Positions 1-7,529 of a DNA stretch of 22,532 bases are shown here, one piece after another. The number at the start of each line of letters is the position of its first letter. Within the stretch, counting starts at the first letter, position 1. Both the position numbers and the translations under genes were made by a program. The notes under the pieces were generated by a model that searched no databases, was not told where the DNA came from, and saw nothing but the letters and a program-made list of their open reading frames with translations. Source of the DNA: Candidatus Fermentithermobacillaceae bacterium (GTDB lineage Bacteria; Bacillota; Sulfobacillia; Fermentithermobacillales; Fermentithermobacillaceae); contig DUTL01000266.1 in assembly GCA_012842105.1 (NCBI GenBank), forward strand, positions 1 through 22,532. The letters are read 5' to 3'.

Positions 1-298
1 CTGCAAAATTGCCAAAAGCTTGCCCGGCCAATGCTCTCAGGCACTCTTTGAGCTTAACGCCTTTGCCTGTGAGAATGCCGTGTACAATATCTCTGAAGCC
101 AGGCCCCTTCTGCTGAAAAATATCTTCAAACACCTGATCTATTGGCCGGCCCAGCCCTGAACCCTCAATATTGTCCAAAGATTTTTCCCAAAGGGCCTCA
201 GGGGTTTGAGCGTGGCTGACACCGGCAGATGAAACCCAAAAGGCTAAGGCTAACAGTAAAATGCCCGGTAGTTTCAACAAGCACCTGCAATACACCAT
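1..298 (-). CDS. spoIIIAE: SpoIIIAE, stage III sporulation protein AE (N-terminal part, runs off window)
   Basis: The first 99 codons of a gene that continues beyond the left edge. The ATG at 296-298 follows GAGGTG with a 6-nt gap. The protein opens with a signal peptide or first membrane segment (a basic start, a hydrophobic stretch at about residues 8-24, then an SHAQ-type cleavage site), followed by a soluble segment containing LWEKSLDNIEGSGLG and PIDQVFEDIF. This matches the usual start of SpoIIIAE, a polytopic membrane protein of the SpoIIIA-SpoIIQ channel that links mother cell and forespore during engulfment. Its place directly after spoIIIAD in the canonical AA-AB-AC-AD-AE order supports the call more than the short sequence does. 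The membrane-spanning C-terminal part is outside the window. Confidence 0.85.
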   Translation of the reverse strand, partial: MVYCRCLLKLPGILLLALAFWVSSAGVSHAQTPEALWEKSLDNIEGSGLGRPIDQVFEDIFQQKGPGFRDIVHGILTGKGVKLKECLRALAGQAFGNFA

Positions 299-325
299 TA
301 CCTGCACCTCTGTCTAATTTCTCAC

Positions 326-712
326 TCAGGCCAAAAGCGTTCTGATAAGCTCAACAATTCCTTGAATAATTGGAATGGAACACAGAAGTATGAGTATTTT
401 GCCTGCCATCTCAACCCTGGAAGCTATAAGGTTCTCATTGGCATCTCTACAGATTGAGGCGCCCAGATCGGCAATATACGATACTGCCAGCACCTTGAGA
501 ATAATGCCAAAATAAAGGGGCCCCAATCCGGACTCTGACGCTATGTCGGAAAACGCTGAGACAACCGTTCTCAGGCTAGGCAGCAGAGCAACCAAAATAG
601 AGACGCCGGCGACCAGGGAAAAAGCTACGGCCAGTTCAGGCCGTTCCCTGCGAACAACAAGCAGTATCACGCTTGCGGTTATTCCCCAAACAACTATCTG
701 AAATATGTCCAA
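326..712 (-). CDS. spoIIIAD: SpoIIIAD, stage III sporulation protein AD
   Basis: A small membrane protein of the SpoIIIA channel complex, about 128 residues, the usual family size. It has several hydrophobic segments (IFQIVVWGITASVILLVV, a second near residues 30-45, others later) and the family-like stretch YFGIILKVLAVSYIADLGA. The frame is open to an ATG at 727 that overlaps the spoIIIAC stop as ATGA, but no ribosome site precedes that ATG. A TTG at 712-710 lies 7 nt after AGGTG and would give MDIFQIVVWG, which resembles the start of known SpoIIIAD proteins, so the TTG is preferred. The start choice is inference; the gene identity is firm from sequence and operon order. Confidence 0.85.
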   Translation of the reverse strand: MDIFQIVVWGITASVILLVVRRERPELAVAFSLVAGVSILVALLPSLRTVVSAFSDIASESGLGPLYFGIILKVLAVSYIADLGASICRDANENLIASRVEMAGKILILLCSIPIIQGIVELIRTLLA

Positions 713-723
713 TTCGACGCACC

Positions 724-924
724 TCATGGAAGATGAAAAGTAGATTTCACCGCCTGGAAAAAGTCGGCTACGAGACCCATCACCATAGACAACACAATGA
801 TCACGCCTGTTAACGTAATAAGCCAGGCATACTCCTCCTTGCCTGCCTGTTTAACAACTGCATGCAACACAGACACAATGATTGCCAGCCCTGCAATTTT
901 GAAAATCAAATCTGTATTGGGCAA
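724..924 (-). CDS. spoIIIAC: SpoIIIAC, stage III sporulation protein AC
   Basis: A tiny protein with two membrane helices: residues around DLIFKIAGLAIIVSVLHAVV, then EYAWLITLTGVIIVLSMVMG. The IFKIAG...K-EYA pattern is characteristic of SpoIIIAC, a channel component in the outer forespore membrane. The frame also offers a GTG at 933-931, but that codon lies inside the ribosome-binding sequence GAGAGGTG. The TTG at 924-922, 6 nt further on, gives a 66-residue protein close to the typical length and is chosen as start. Its stop (724-726) is 11 nt from the preferred spoIIIAD start. It is the third gene of the spoIIIA operon and is probably translated at a level coupled to its neighbours. Confidence 0.88.
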   Translation of the reverse strand: MPNTDLIFKIAGLAIIVSVLHAVVKQAGKEEYAWLITLTGVIIVLSMVMGLVADFFQAVKSTFHLP

Positions 925-936
925 CTTCTTCACCTC

Positions 937-1470
937 TCACAACAGCACAATTACAATACCTAGCGCGAAAAGTACTCCAAGAGAACGGTACATCCGGGCT
1001 TTCTTCATGTGCTCTTCCTGAATGGAGGACCTGTAGTTTCTTGATTCGGTCAAAGCAATGTCTATGAAACCAATTTGCTCCTTGCATCCCCATACTCCCA
1101 GGTTCTTCACAAGAACTCTTAGTATTTCCAGTTCGAATTCGGGCACGTTAAGCCCTTGAGCCTGTTCCAGGGCAAGATCGAAAGCCTCCTCGACCGTCCT
1201 TCTTTGCTCAATGCCTGAAAGGCTTCCGATCAGGGAGAACAGTGTGCCCGTGTCTCCTCCTGCTTTGTTTCCTGCGTTTGAAAGAGCTTTAGGCAATGTC
1301 GACAGTGAATATGAGATTTCGGTAGATAGGTTGAGCAACGCAAGTTCGAACCTGCTTAGTTCTTCCAGTTCCGTTTCGAGTTTTGCGGCCAGCAGTTTTC
1401 CGGCTAGAGTACCTGCGAAGAGTATGAAAGCGGAACCCAATGCCCTTATCCAAAAAGGTACCCCGGCCAT
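937..1470 (-). CDS. spoIIIAB: SpoIIIAB, stage III sporulation protein AB
   Basis: A 177-residue protein of the spoIIIA operon with an N-terminal membrane segment (about residues 8-27, ALGSAFILFAGTLAGKLLA), a helical middle containing ELEELSRFELALLNLSTEISY, and a C-terminal hydrophobic tail (SLGVLFALGIVIVLL). The family is membrane-anchored, distantly related to type II secretion GspF proteins, and thought to work with the SpoIIIAA ATPase. Length and layout match the family. The ATG follows the spoIIIAA stop directly (TAAATG), so translation is probably coupled. Its own stop overlaps the region holding the spoIIIAC ribosome site. Confidence 0.9.
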   Translation of the reverse strand: MAGVPFWIRALGSAFILFAGTLAGKLLAAKLETELEELSRFELALLNLSTEISYSLSTLPKALSNAGNKAGGDTGTLFSLIGSLSGIEQRRTVEEAFDLALEQAQGLNVPEFELEILRVLVKNLGVWGCKEQIGFIDIALTESRNYRSSIQEEHMKKARMYRSLGVLFALGIVIVLL

Positions 1471-2406
1471 TTACTTTATGTCTCCTACGAATTCTATGGT
1501 TCCCGGCCCGTTGCGTTTTGAAAGTATCAGTGCCTTTGTAAAATATCCTCTGGAAACCAGCCATGCCGAATAGGGCTTGCTTCTTATGTCATCAAGATCC
1601 TTGCCGTGGCAACTTGCAATCACCTTAACACCCCCGGATAAAGCCATAGCCACTGCCCTGGCATCTTCTTCACCACCCAATTCATCAGTAACAATCACCT
1701 CAGGGTTCATAGACCGGAGAAGCATGTTGATACCCTTGGCTTTCGGGCACCTGTCAAGAATGTCTGCCCGGGGGCCTACGTCAAGTTGCGGAGCGCCCCC
1801 ATAGCACGCAGCTATTTCAGACCGCTCGTCTACTATTGCAACTTGAGCCGGCGGCAATTTGCAGGCATCCAACCCGTTTCCCAGAATCCTGCAGAGATCC
1901 CTCAGAAACGTTGTTTTGCCACAGCCGGGAGGAGAGATAATCAAAGTAGAGGCAATGCCTGTATCCGGAGAAGATAACTCAGGCACTATGTTTTCTGCAA
2001 CACTTTTCACTTCCCTGGCGATCCTGAAGCAAAATGCCGACACGTACCTGAGCTTATGTTCTCCGTTTGTATACGCAATCATCTGCCCTGACAGGCCTAC
2101 CCTGTGCCCGCCGGGAATTGTTATGTAGCCCCCCTTGAACTCATCTTCCAGGGCGTAATAGGAACAGTCTGTAATGAGTGAAAGGGTCTTTTCAATGTCT
2201 GTGCCAGATACAATCAAATCATGCAATACGGCGTCCCGCCCTGAAAACCCTATGCACAGAGGCAATCCGGTTCTCAGCCGTATCTCCTGAATCGCTTCTG
2301 CCTGGTGAGGGTAGCGGTCAATCCAGGCAGCAAGCGCATTCCTTACCCTGCTTGAGTAAAGCGGCATTATGTCCTGCCTGAGAACGCCGGTAACCGTCTT
2401 TGACAT
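1471..2406 (-). CDS. spoIIIAA: SpoIIIAA, stage III sporulation ATPase
   Basis: A 311-residue P-loop ATPase at the head of the spoIIIA operon. It has a Walker A motif SPPGCGKTTFLRD at about residues 158-170, an IVDERSEIAA segment at about 191-200, and a Walker B-like VIVTDELGGEED at about 237-248. The N-terminal half contains EIRLRTGLPL and the GGHRVGLSGQ stretch typical of SpoIIIAA. The family is related to secretion ATPases (GspE/PilB-like) and is thought to drive assembly or function of the mother cell-to-forespore channel. The ATG follows GGGGGAG with a gap of about 9 nt. A sigma-E-like promoter sits just upstream, as expected for a mother-cell operon. Confidence 0.95.
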   Translation of the reverse strand: MSKTVTGVLRQDIMPLYSSRVRNALAAWIDRYPHQAEAIQEIRLRTGLPLCIGFSGRDAVLHDLIVSGTDIEKTLSLITDCSYYALEDEFKGGYITIPGGHRVGLSGQMIAYTNGEHKLRYVSAFCFRIAREVKSVAENIVPELSSPDTGIASTLIISPPGCGKTTFLRDLCRILGNGLDACKLPPAQVAIVDERSEIAACYGGAPQLDVGPRADILDRCPKAKGINMLLRSMNPEVIVTDELGGEEDARAVAMALSGGVKVIASCHGKDLDDIRSKPYSAWLVSRGYFTKALILSKRNGPGTIEFVGDIK

Positions 2407-2432
2407 AGAGCGCTACTCCCCCTCGTTGTCAT

Positions 2433-2462
2433 AACATATTGCCGTGGACGAGCTTATATGAC
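2433..2462 (-). promoter_or_regulatory. Sigma-E-like promoter of the spoIIIA operon
   Basis: On the minus strand, GTCATATA (2462-2455) and AATATGTT (2440-2433) are separated by 14 nt. The first box differs at one position from the sigma-E -35 element (GTCATATT as recalled); the second is a weaker match to CATACAAT. The site lies about 26 nt ahead of the spoIIIAA start and downstream of an intrinsic terminator, so the operon needs its own promoter here. In B. subtilis spoIIIA is sigma-E-dependent, which fits. The assignment is inference from short motifs. Confidence 0.5.
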
Positions 2463-2483
2463 TAAAGAAAGAAAACGCCCAAC

Positions 2484-2514
2484 AAAAAAGCAGCCACTAA
2501 TGCCTAATGGCTGC
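2484..2514 (-). terminator. Intrinsic terminator after the CD1247-type gene
   Basis: On the minus strand GCAGCCA (2514-2508) and TGGCTGC (2496-2490) form a perfect 7-bp stem with an 11-nt loop, followed at once by six T (2489-2484). It lies about 60 nt past the stop of the CD1247-type gene and just upstream of the spoIIIA promoter. It would end the long gcv-to-efp transcript and insulate spoIIIA. Confidence 0.85.
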
Positions 2515-2576
2515 CTCTGTTTATGACTCAAGTGCAAAACGGCCGGCTTACCAAACCGCCTGCTTACCGGAGAAAA

Positions 2577-3020
2577 TCAGCCTTCGTCTTCCTCTTCCTC
2601 CCAGTCATCGTCGTCCTCATCGTCATCCCAGTCGTCTTCGTCAAACTCGCAATGGCACACATCCCAACTGATCACTTCGGGAGTGAACGCCTCGCCGCAT
2701 TCGGGGCATATGATCTCTGTATTTGAATCCGCCAAGATTGACGGTTCAACTTCTATTGCCTCTCCGCAATTAGGACAATCTATTTCCACAAAATCCCCAA
2801 TGTAGACTTCTTCTTCGAGATCGGCAAGATCATCGTCTATACAGTCTATGTACTCTTCGATTTCCTCTTGCACCTCAAGAATGTCGGAAATGGCATACGC
2901 CATTTCCTCTAGAATGCCGGCCATAACCTTAATGGCTTTCCCCTCTTTGGTTTCGTCAGAGATACCCAAACCCTCAATTAACCCCTGAAGGTAAGAGATC
3001 CGTTCATTAAGGTCGTACAC
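2577..3020 (-). CDS. CD1247 N-terminal domain protein with zinc ribbon and acidic tail
   Basis: A 147-residue protein with three parts. The N-terminal helical domain (residues 1-50, with YLQGLIEGLGISDETKEGK) matches the uncharacterised clostridial family named after C. difficile CD1247. A zinc-ribbon-like module follows, with CPNC (C82, C85) and CPEC (C105, C108). Residues 125-147 form an extremely acidic tail in which 19 of 23 residues are Asp or Glu. The GTG start follows a strong AAAGGAGG at 7 nt. It sits between efp and spoIIIAA. The function is unknown: the ribbon suggests a metal-bound fold and the tail suggests binding to a basic partner or nucleic-acid mimicry, but both are guesses. 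Confidence 0.8.
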   Translation of the reverse strand: MYDLNERISYLQGLIEGLGISDETKEGKAIKVMAGILEEMAYAISDILEVQEEIEEYIDCIDDDLADLEEEVYIGDFVEIDCPNCGEAIEVEPSILADSNTEIICPECGEAFTPEVISWDVCHCEFDEDDWDDDEDDDDWEEEEDEG

Positions 3021-3046
3021 CTTATTACCTCCTTTGCCTATATAGT

Positions 3047-3610
3047 TTAGCTGGAAACTCTTTCAATATACTCTCCGGTTCTTGTATCAATTTTCAACAC
3101 ATCGCCTACATTCACAAACAGCGGTACTTTAACAACCGCCCCCGTCTCCAAAGTGGCCGGTTTCGTCCCGCCGGTGGCCGTGTCCCCTCTGAAGCCAGGA
3201 TCAGTCTGGGCAACCTCAAGTTCCACAAAGGTTGGTATTTCCACACCAATAACCCGGCCTTCAAAAGTCATAATATGAACATTCATGTTCTCCTTAAGGT
3301 ATAGAGTTCCATCTCCTATTGTTTCGCTGGATATTGTAGTCTGATCGTACGTTGTAACATCCATGAAAGTGTAATCTTCACCAACGCTGTAAAGATACTG
3401 TGCCTCACGCCGTTCAATACGAGCCCTGGGCACCCTCTCCCCGGCATTGAAAGTCTTTTCAAGAACCGCTCCGGTTATCACATTCTTGATTTTGGTCCTG
3501 ACAAAAGCAGAGCCTTTGCCAGGCTTCACATGCTGAAAATCAACGACAACCCACGGCTGACCGTCAATCTCAATTGTAACCCCTGTTCGGAAGTCGTTGG
3601 TCGATATCAT
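3047..3610 (-). CDS. efp: Elongation factor P
   Basis: EF-P binds the ribosome between P and E sites and relieves stalling at polyproline stretches. The protein (187 residues, normal for the family) starts MISTNDFRTG and carries the KPGKGSAFVR loop with Lys32, the position modified in B. subtilis EF-P. Its C-terminal OB domain ends in the typical VGDVLKIDTRTGEYIERV. The frame extends upstream to a GTG at 3631, but the ATG at 3610 has GGGGT 7 nt before it and gives the canonical N-terminus, so it is chosen. The gene follows pepP and precedes the CD1247-type gene, a widely kept order in spore formers. No EF-P modifying enzyme is visible in the window. Confidence 0.97.
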   Translation of the reverse strand: MISTNDFRTGVTIEIDGQPWVVVDFQHVKPGKGSAFVRTKIKNVITGAVLEKTFNAGERVPRARIERREAQYLYSVGEDYTFMDVTTYDQTTISSETIGDGTLYLKENMNVHIMTFEGRVIGVEIPTFVELEVAQTDPGFRGDTATGGTKPATLETGAVVKVPLFVNVGDVLKIDTRTGEYIERVSS

Positions 3611-3654
3611 TGTAACTACCCCGCTTCTCACTAACTAATTGCTCACAAGCCTTT

Positions 3655-4716
3655 CTAAACCACTATGAGTCGCTTTTCACTTGCCGTCAAGTTCTTCTTG
3701 CCATCTTCTGTGACAAGCACAAGATCTTCGATTCTGACCCCGCCAAACCCCGGAATATATATGCCCGGTTCCACCGTTATTACCATTCCCGGCTGTAACA
3801 CTGCCTCTGAAGTTTTGCCTACAGACGGCCTTTCATGCACGTTCAACCCTACTCCGTGCCCAATGCCGTGGCCGAAATACTCTCCGTACCCTGCTTCTTC
3901 AATTACATTTCGTCCCGCAAGGTCAACTTCCTTTGCCGCAATGCCTGGCCTGATAACTTCCAGCGCCGCAAGTTGTGCCCTTAGCACAGTATCATAAATC
4001 TCACGATGCTTGTCAGATACAGGGCCAACCACCACTGTCCTGGTCATATCTGAGCAATACCCGTTACAGCGCGCACCAAAGTCAAAAGTCACAAAATCCC
4101 CCGGTTCCAGTTTTTTCTCAGTAGGCACACCATGGGGCAACGAAGATCGTTCGCCGGATACCACTATGAATGGAAATGCAATGCCGTCTGAACCCGATTT
4201 CCTTATCTTGAACTCAAGATCCAGGGCGAGGTCTATTTCGCGCATACCCGCCTTCACAGAAGGCAGTAACTGGCTGAAAACCTCGTCTGCTATGTTCTGG
4301 GCTCTTGCTATGTGCTCAATTTCGTTTTTGGACTTAACCGCCCTGAGTTCTTCAACCCAACCCGACACACCCATAAGTTCCTGGCCGGTGAACCTTTGCT
4401 TAAGCCGTTCCCAACCGCCATATGTGACATAGTCTTTCTCAAAACCGATAGTGCTTACTTCAAGGCGGGCTATGGTATCTTTCACAACATCCTTTTCTAC
4501 TACAGTCTTCACGACTGTGTAGTTTGGAGCCTCTTGCCCGGCTTGCTCTGTATAACGGGAATCTGTAAAAATAATGGCCTCATTGGTTGTTATAAGCAGG
4601 ACCCCTGCATCGCCCGTAAATCCTGATATGAAACGCCAATTCCGCGGATCTGACACCATAAAGGCATCCATGGAAGCCTCTTGCATCTTGTATCTCAGCC
4701 TTTCAACCTGTACCAT
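3655..4716 (-). CDS. pepP: M24-family Xaa-Pro aminopeptidase (YqhT/PepP-like)
   Basis: A 353-residue metallopeptidase predicted to remove N-terminal residues preceding proline. It has an N-terminal creatinase-like domain (residues 1-125, with SDPRNWRFISGFTG) and a C-terminal pita-bread domain. The five expected metal ligands are all visible: D212 and D223 (FDFGARCNGYCSDMTRT), H287 (GHGIGHGVG), E316 (TVEPGIYIP) and E330 (GVRIEDLV). The ATG follows a strong CGGAGGTGA. It is 26 nt after glyA and 44 nt before the efp start. The pairing with efp is common in Bacillota (yqhT-efp). No signal peptide is present, so it is cytoplasmic. Exact substrate preference cannot be read from the sequence. Confidence 0.93.
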   Translation of the reverse strand: MVQVERLRYKMQEASMDAFMVSDPRNWRFISGFTGDAGVLLITTNEAIIFTDSRYTEQAGQEAPNYTVVKTVVEKDVVKDTIARLEVSTIGFEKDYVTYGGWERLKQRFTGQELMGVSGWVEELRAVKSKNEIEHIARAQNIADEVFSQLLPSVKAGMREIDLALDLEFKIRKSGSDGIAFPFIVVSGERSSLPHGVPTEKKLEPGDFVTFDFGARCNGYCSDMTRTVVVGPVSDKHREIYDTVLRAQLAALEVIRPGIAAKEVDLAGRNVIEEAGYGEYFGHGIGHGVGLNVHERPSVGKTSEAVLQPGMVITVEPGIYIPGFGGVRIEDLVLVTEDGKKNLTASEKRLIVV

Positions 4717-4742
4717 TTGAGAAACTCACCTCCGGTGTTGTA

Positions 4743-5993
4743 TCAGGCATTATAATACGGAAACATGTCTGTAAGTTCCTTTACCTGGCATGCGATTTTC
4801 TTCAGTTCGCCTTCATCGCGCCTGGACGACAGGGCCGCATCGATCAATGTAGCAACTGTCTTCATTTCTGCTTCCTTCATGCCTCTGGTTGTAATGGCAG
4901 GAGTACCGATTCTTATTCCGCTGGTAACCGTAGGCTTCCTCCGGTCAAAAGGAATAGCGTTCTTGTTGACGGCAATTCCCACGCTATCCAGAACTGTTTC
5001 AGCCTGCCTGCCGGTTATGTTCTTGGGGGTAAGGTCAACCAGGATAAGATGGGTATCAGTTCCTCCTGAGACCAACCTGTACCCTCTTGACAAAAGTTGT
5101 TCCGCCAAGGCTCGGGCATTTTTCACAATCTGCGCCTGGTATTGCTTAAACGACGGCTCAAGAGCTTCTTTGAAGGCAACGGCTTTGGCAGCTATTATGT
5201 GCATCAGCGGCCCTCCCTGGATACCAGGGAAAATTGCCTTGTCTACGGCTGCAGCCCATTCTTTGGTACAAAGGATCATGCCGCCTCTCGGGCCTCTCAG
5301 AGTCTTATGGGTTGTGGTGGTAACAAAAGTAGAACAGGGAACAGGCGAAGGGTGAAGGCCCGCTGCTACAAGCCCTGCAATATGAGCCATGTCTACCATT
5401 AGAAGTGCATCTGTATCATCAGCTATGGATCTAAATGCTTCAAAATCTATAGTCCTCGGGTATGCGCTTCCCCCGGCAACGATTATCTTGGGCCTGTGCT
5501 CTTTTGCCAGGGCTCTCACGTGATCAAAATCAATGACCTCAGAGTCAGGGGTGACACCGTAAGACACGAAATTGTAATACTTGCCGGAAATATTGACAGG
5601 GCTGCCGTGGGTAAGGTGGCCTCCATGGGCAAGGTTCATACCCATAACCGTATCTCCCGGTTTTATGGCAGCAAAGTACACTGCGGTATTTGCCTGAGAG
5701 CCGGAATGAGGTTGGACGTTTGCATGATCAGCGCCAAAGATTTCTTTGGCCCTGTCCCGTGCAAGGTTTTCCGCTATGTCAACAACTTCACAACCACCAT
5801 AGTATCTCCTGCCGGGATAGCCTTCAGCATACTTGTTTGTCAGAACCGACCCGGCTGCTTCCATAACTGCCCTGGAAACAAGGTTTTCCGACGCGATAAG
5901 TTCAATCACGCTCATCTGCCGCTTTTGCTCATCATCAATAACCGCCTTAATCTGAGGATCAATATCTGCAAGGCTCTTTAACTGTAACCTCAT
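4743..5993 (-). CDS. glyA: Serine hydroxymethyltransferase
   Basis: A PLP enzyme that interconverts serine plus tetrahydrofolate with glycine plus 5,10-methylene-tetrahydrofolate. About 416 residues, the normal size. It shows the family motifs IELIASENLVS, NKYAEGYPGRRYYGG and the PLP lysine K230 in TTTTHKTLRGPRGG. The frame reaches back to a GTG at 6005, but the ATG at 5993 follows GGAG with a 6-nt gap and starts near the usual N-terminus, so it is preferred. The position 56 nt after lpdA, in the same direction as the glycine cleavage genes, fits a joint role: glycine cleavage produces methylene-THF that GlyA can condense with a second glycine to make serine. Confidence 0.97.
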   Translation of the reverse strand: MRLQLKSLADIDPQIKAVIDDEQKRQMSVIELIASENLVSRAVMEAAGSVLTNKYAEGYPGRRYYGGCEVVDIAENLARDRAKEIFGADHANVQPHSGSQANTAVYFAAIKPGDTVMGMNLAHGGHLTHGSPVNISGKYYNFVSYGVTPDSEVIDFDHVRALAKEHRPKIIVAGGSAYPRTIDFEAFRSIADDTDALLMVDMAHIAGLVAAGLHPSPVPCSTFVTTTTHKTLRGPRGGMILCTKEWAAAVDKAIFPGIQGGPLMHIIAAKAVAFKEALEPSFKQYQAQIVKNARALAEQLLSRGYRLVSGGTDTHLILVDLTPKNITGRQAETVLDSVGIAVNKNAIPFDRRKPTVTSGIRIGTPAITTRGMKEAEMKTVATLIDAALSSRRDEGELKKIACQVKELTDMFPYYNA

Positions 5994-6049
5994 GATTATC
6001 TCCACCTTTCAGTTCTGAAACTTGGCTGAGGCCGATTGAAATTCATGTA

Positions 6050-7444
6050 TTACCTTGGCCGGCGGCTCAAAAGGTGAATTGCCGCATCGCTCACTCCGTG
6101 AAACGCCTCCATAACCGCTTCCGAGAGAGTTGGGTGCGCATAGACAATGCCTGCAGCTTCTTTAGCAGTAAGCCCCAGCTGAACGGCAATAGTTCCCTGG
6201 TGGATAAGGTCGCCGGCATGGGGCCCCAGTATGTGCATACCAATCACTTTCCCTGTTGCACTATCTGCCACAACTTTAACCAATCCGTCAGTTGCCCCCA
6301 TAGACAAAGCTTTGCCATTTGCGCCAAAGGGAAACTTCGAGATCTTGACCTGGAAACCTTGTTTCCTGGCTTCCTGCTCAGTATATCCTACTGAGGAGCA
6401 CTCGGGAATCGAGAAGACACACGCAGGAACCGCTGAATAATCCATTGCTTTGGGGTTTCCAAAGATGTTTTCCATTACGGCCATGCCTTCGGCTGAAGCT
6501 CCGTGGGCAAGATAGGTATGGCCCACTACATCTCCTATGGCCCAGATCCCGGGAATATTTGTAGCCATGCGCCCATCTACCTTGATGCCTTTCTTATCAT
6601 AAGCAACCCCAAGGGCATCAAGGGCAATACCGCTAAAATTTGGGGCCCTGCCCACAGCTGATAACACTACCTCAGCCTTGAACTTGTTCAAGGTGCCGTC
6701 TTTTCCTCTGGCCAGCACAGTCTTCTCTTTGCCATCATCGTCAACTGCAGTGACAGAAGTATTCGTATGGATGTTAATGCCTCTTCTCCTGAGGATCAAC
6801 GCCAACCTGCGGGATATCTCCTGATCCATATTAGGCAGTATGGAGGGTAAAAGCTCGATTACAGTGACTTCAGCTCCAAATGCTGAAAAAATGCAGGCGA
6901 ATTCAATCCCGATTACTCCACCGCCTATTATACACAACCGCTCCGGCACATAATCCAGATTAAGCAACTCATCAGAAGTTATGGCCTTATCTTTTAGGAA
7001 AGGCAAGGTGAAATGAGAAGAACCTGTTGCAATCACAATGTTCCTGGCTTCAAGCCTCTCGACAGAGCCGTCCTCCAGTGTCACTTCAACTTTACCCGTA
7101 GACGGTATCTGCGCCCAACCGTCGTAAACCGCGACCCCGTTTGCTTTCACAAGCTTTTCAATACCAGAGACCAGCTGCTCAACGGTATTGTGCTTGTGGT
7201 CCATAACAGCGTCCATGTTAAGCGTAATCTCTTTAGCTTCAACACCAAACCGGTGGGCCTGGAGCGCCCCAAGGTAGGTTGAGGCAGAATGCACCAATGC
7301 CTTGGTTGGGATGCACCCAACATTCAGGCACGTCCCCCCCATTTTTCCGCCCTCGACGAGAGCAACCTTGCCTCCCATTTGAGCGCCTTTGATAGCAGCA
7401 ACATACCCGCCAGGACCGGCTCCGATTACCACAACATCAAACAC
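6050..7444 (-). CDS. lpdA: Dihydrolipoyl dehydrogenase (glycine cleavage L-protein)
   Basis: A flavoprotein that reoxidises the dihydrolipoyl arm of GcvH with NAD+. 464 residues, typical length. It has an N-terminal FAD motif GAGPGG (8-13), redox disulfide C39/C44 in GGTCLNVGCIPTKAL, a second dinucleotide motif IGGGVIGIEFA for NAD, an AIGDV FAD segment, and the C-terminal AHPTLSEAVMEA with the catalytic His-Glu pair. The GTG start follows AGGAGG at 8 nt; an overlapping ATG is out of frame. It lies between lipM and glyA in the glycine-controlled run. No pyruvate or branched-chain dehydrogenase genes are near, so GcvH is the most likely partner. Confidence 0.96.
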   Translation of the reverse strand: MFDVVVIGAGPGGYVAAIKGAQMGGKVALVEGGKMGGTCLNVGCIPTKALVHSASTYLGALQAHRFGVEAKEITLNMDAVMDHKHNTVEQLVSGIEKLVKANGVAVYDGWAQIPSTGKVEVTLEDGSVERLEARNIVIATGSSHFTLPFLKDKAITSDELLNLDYVPERLCIIGGGVIGIEFACIFSAFGAEVTVIELLPSILPNMDQEISRRLALILRRRGINIHTNTSVTAVDDDGKEKTVLARGKDGTLNKFKAEVVLSAVGRAPNFSGIALDALGVAYDKKGIKVDGRMATNIPGIWAIGDVVGHTYLAHGASAEGMAVMENIFGNPKAMDYSAVPACVFSIPECSSVGYTEQEARKQGFQVKISKFPFGANGKALSMGATDGLVKVVADSATGKVIGMHILGPHAGDLIHQGTIAVQLGLTAKEAAGIVYAHPTLSEAVMEAFHGVSDAAIHLLSRRPR

Positions 7445-7467
7445 ATGCCTAACCTCCTAGCATACTT

Positions 7468-7497
7468 CAATTAGCCCCAGGTTTTACTGGGGAATTG
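7468..7497 (-). other. Stem-loop between lipM and lpdA
   Basis: On the minus strand CAATTCCCCAG pairs with CTGGGG, a two-base bulge, then AATTG, around a 6-nt loop (TAAAAC). No T-run follows, so it does not look like a standard terminator. It may act as an mRNA processing or stability element within the long operon. The structure is read by eye. Confidence 0.45.
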
Positions 7498-7529
7498 GCA
7501 TTTGCACCTTGAAACTCAAAACCCAACAG

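Noticed and set aside
2577..2650. Low-complexity GTC/ATC-rich stretch as a DNA repeat
   Set aside because: It is the coding sequence of the Asp/Glu-rich tail, not an independent repeat.
4765..5355. Long plus-strand frame of 196 codons opposite glyA
   Set aside because: It is a mirror of the strongly conserved glyA frame, has no recognisable motifs and no fitting ribosome site.
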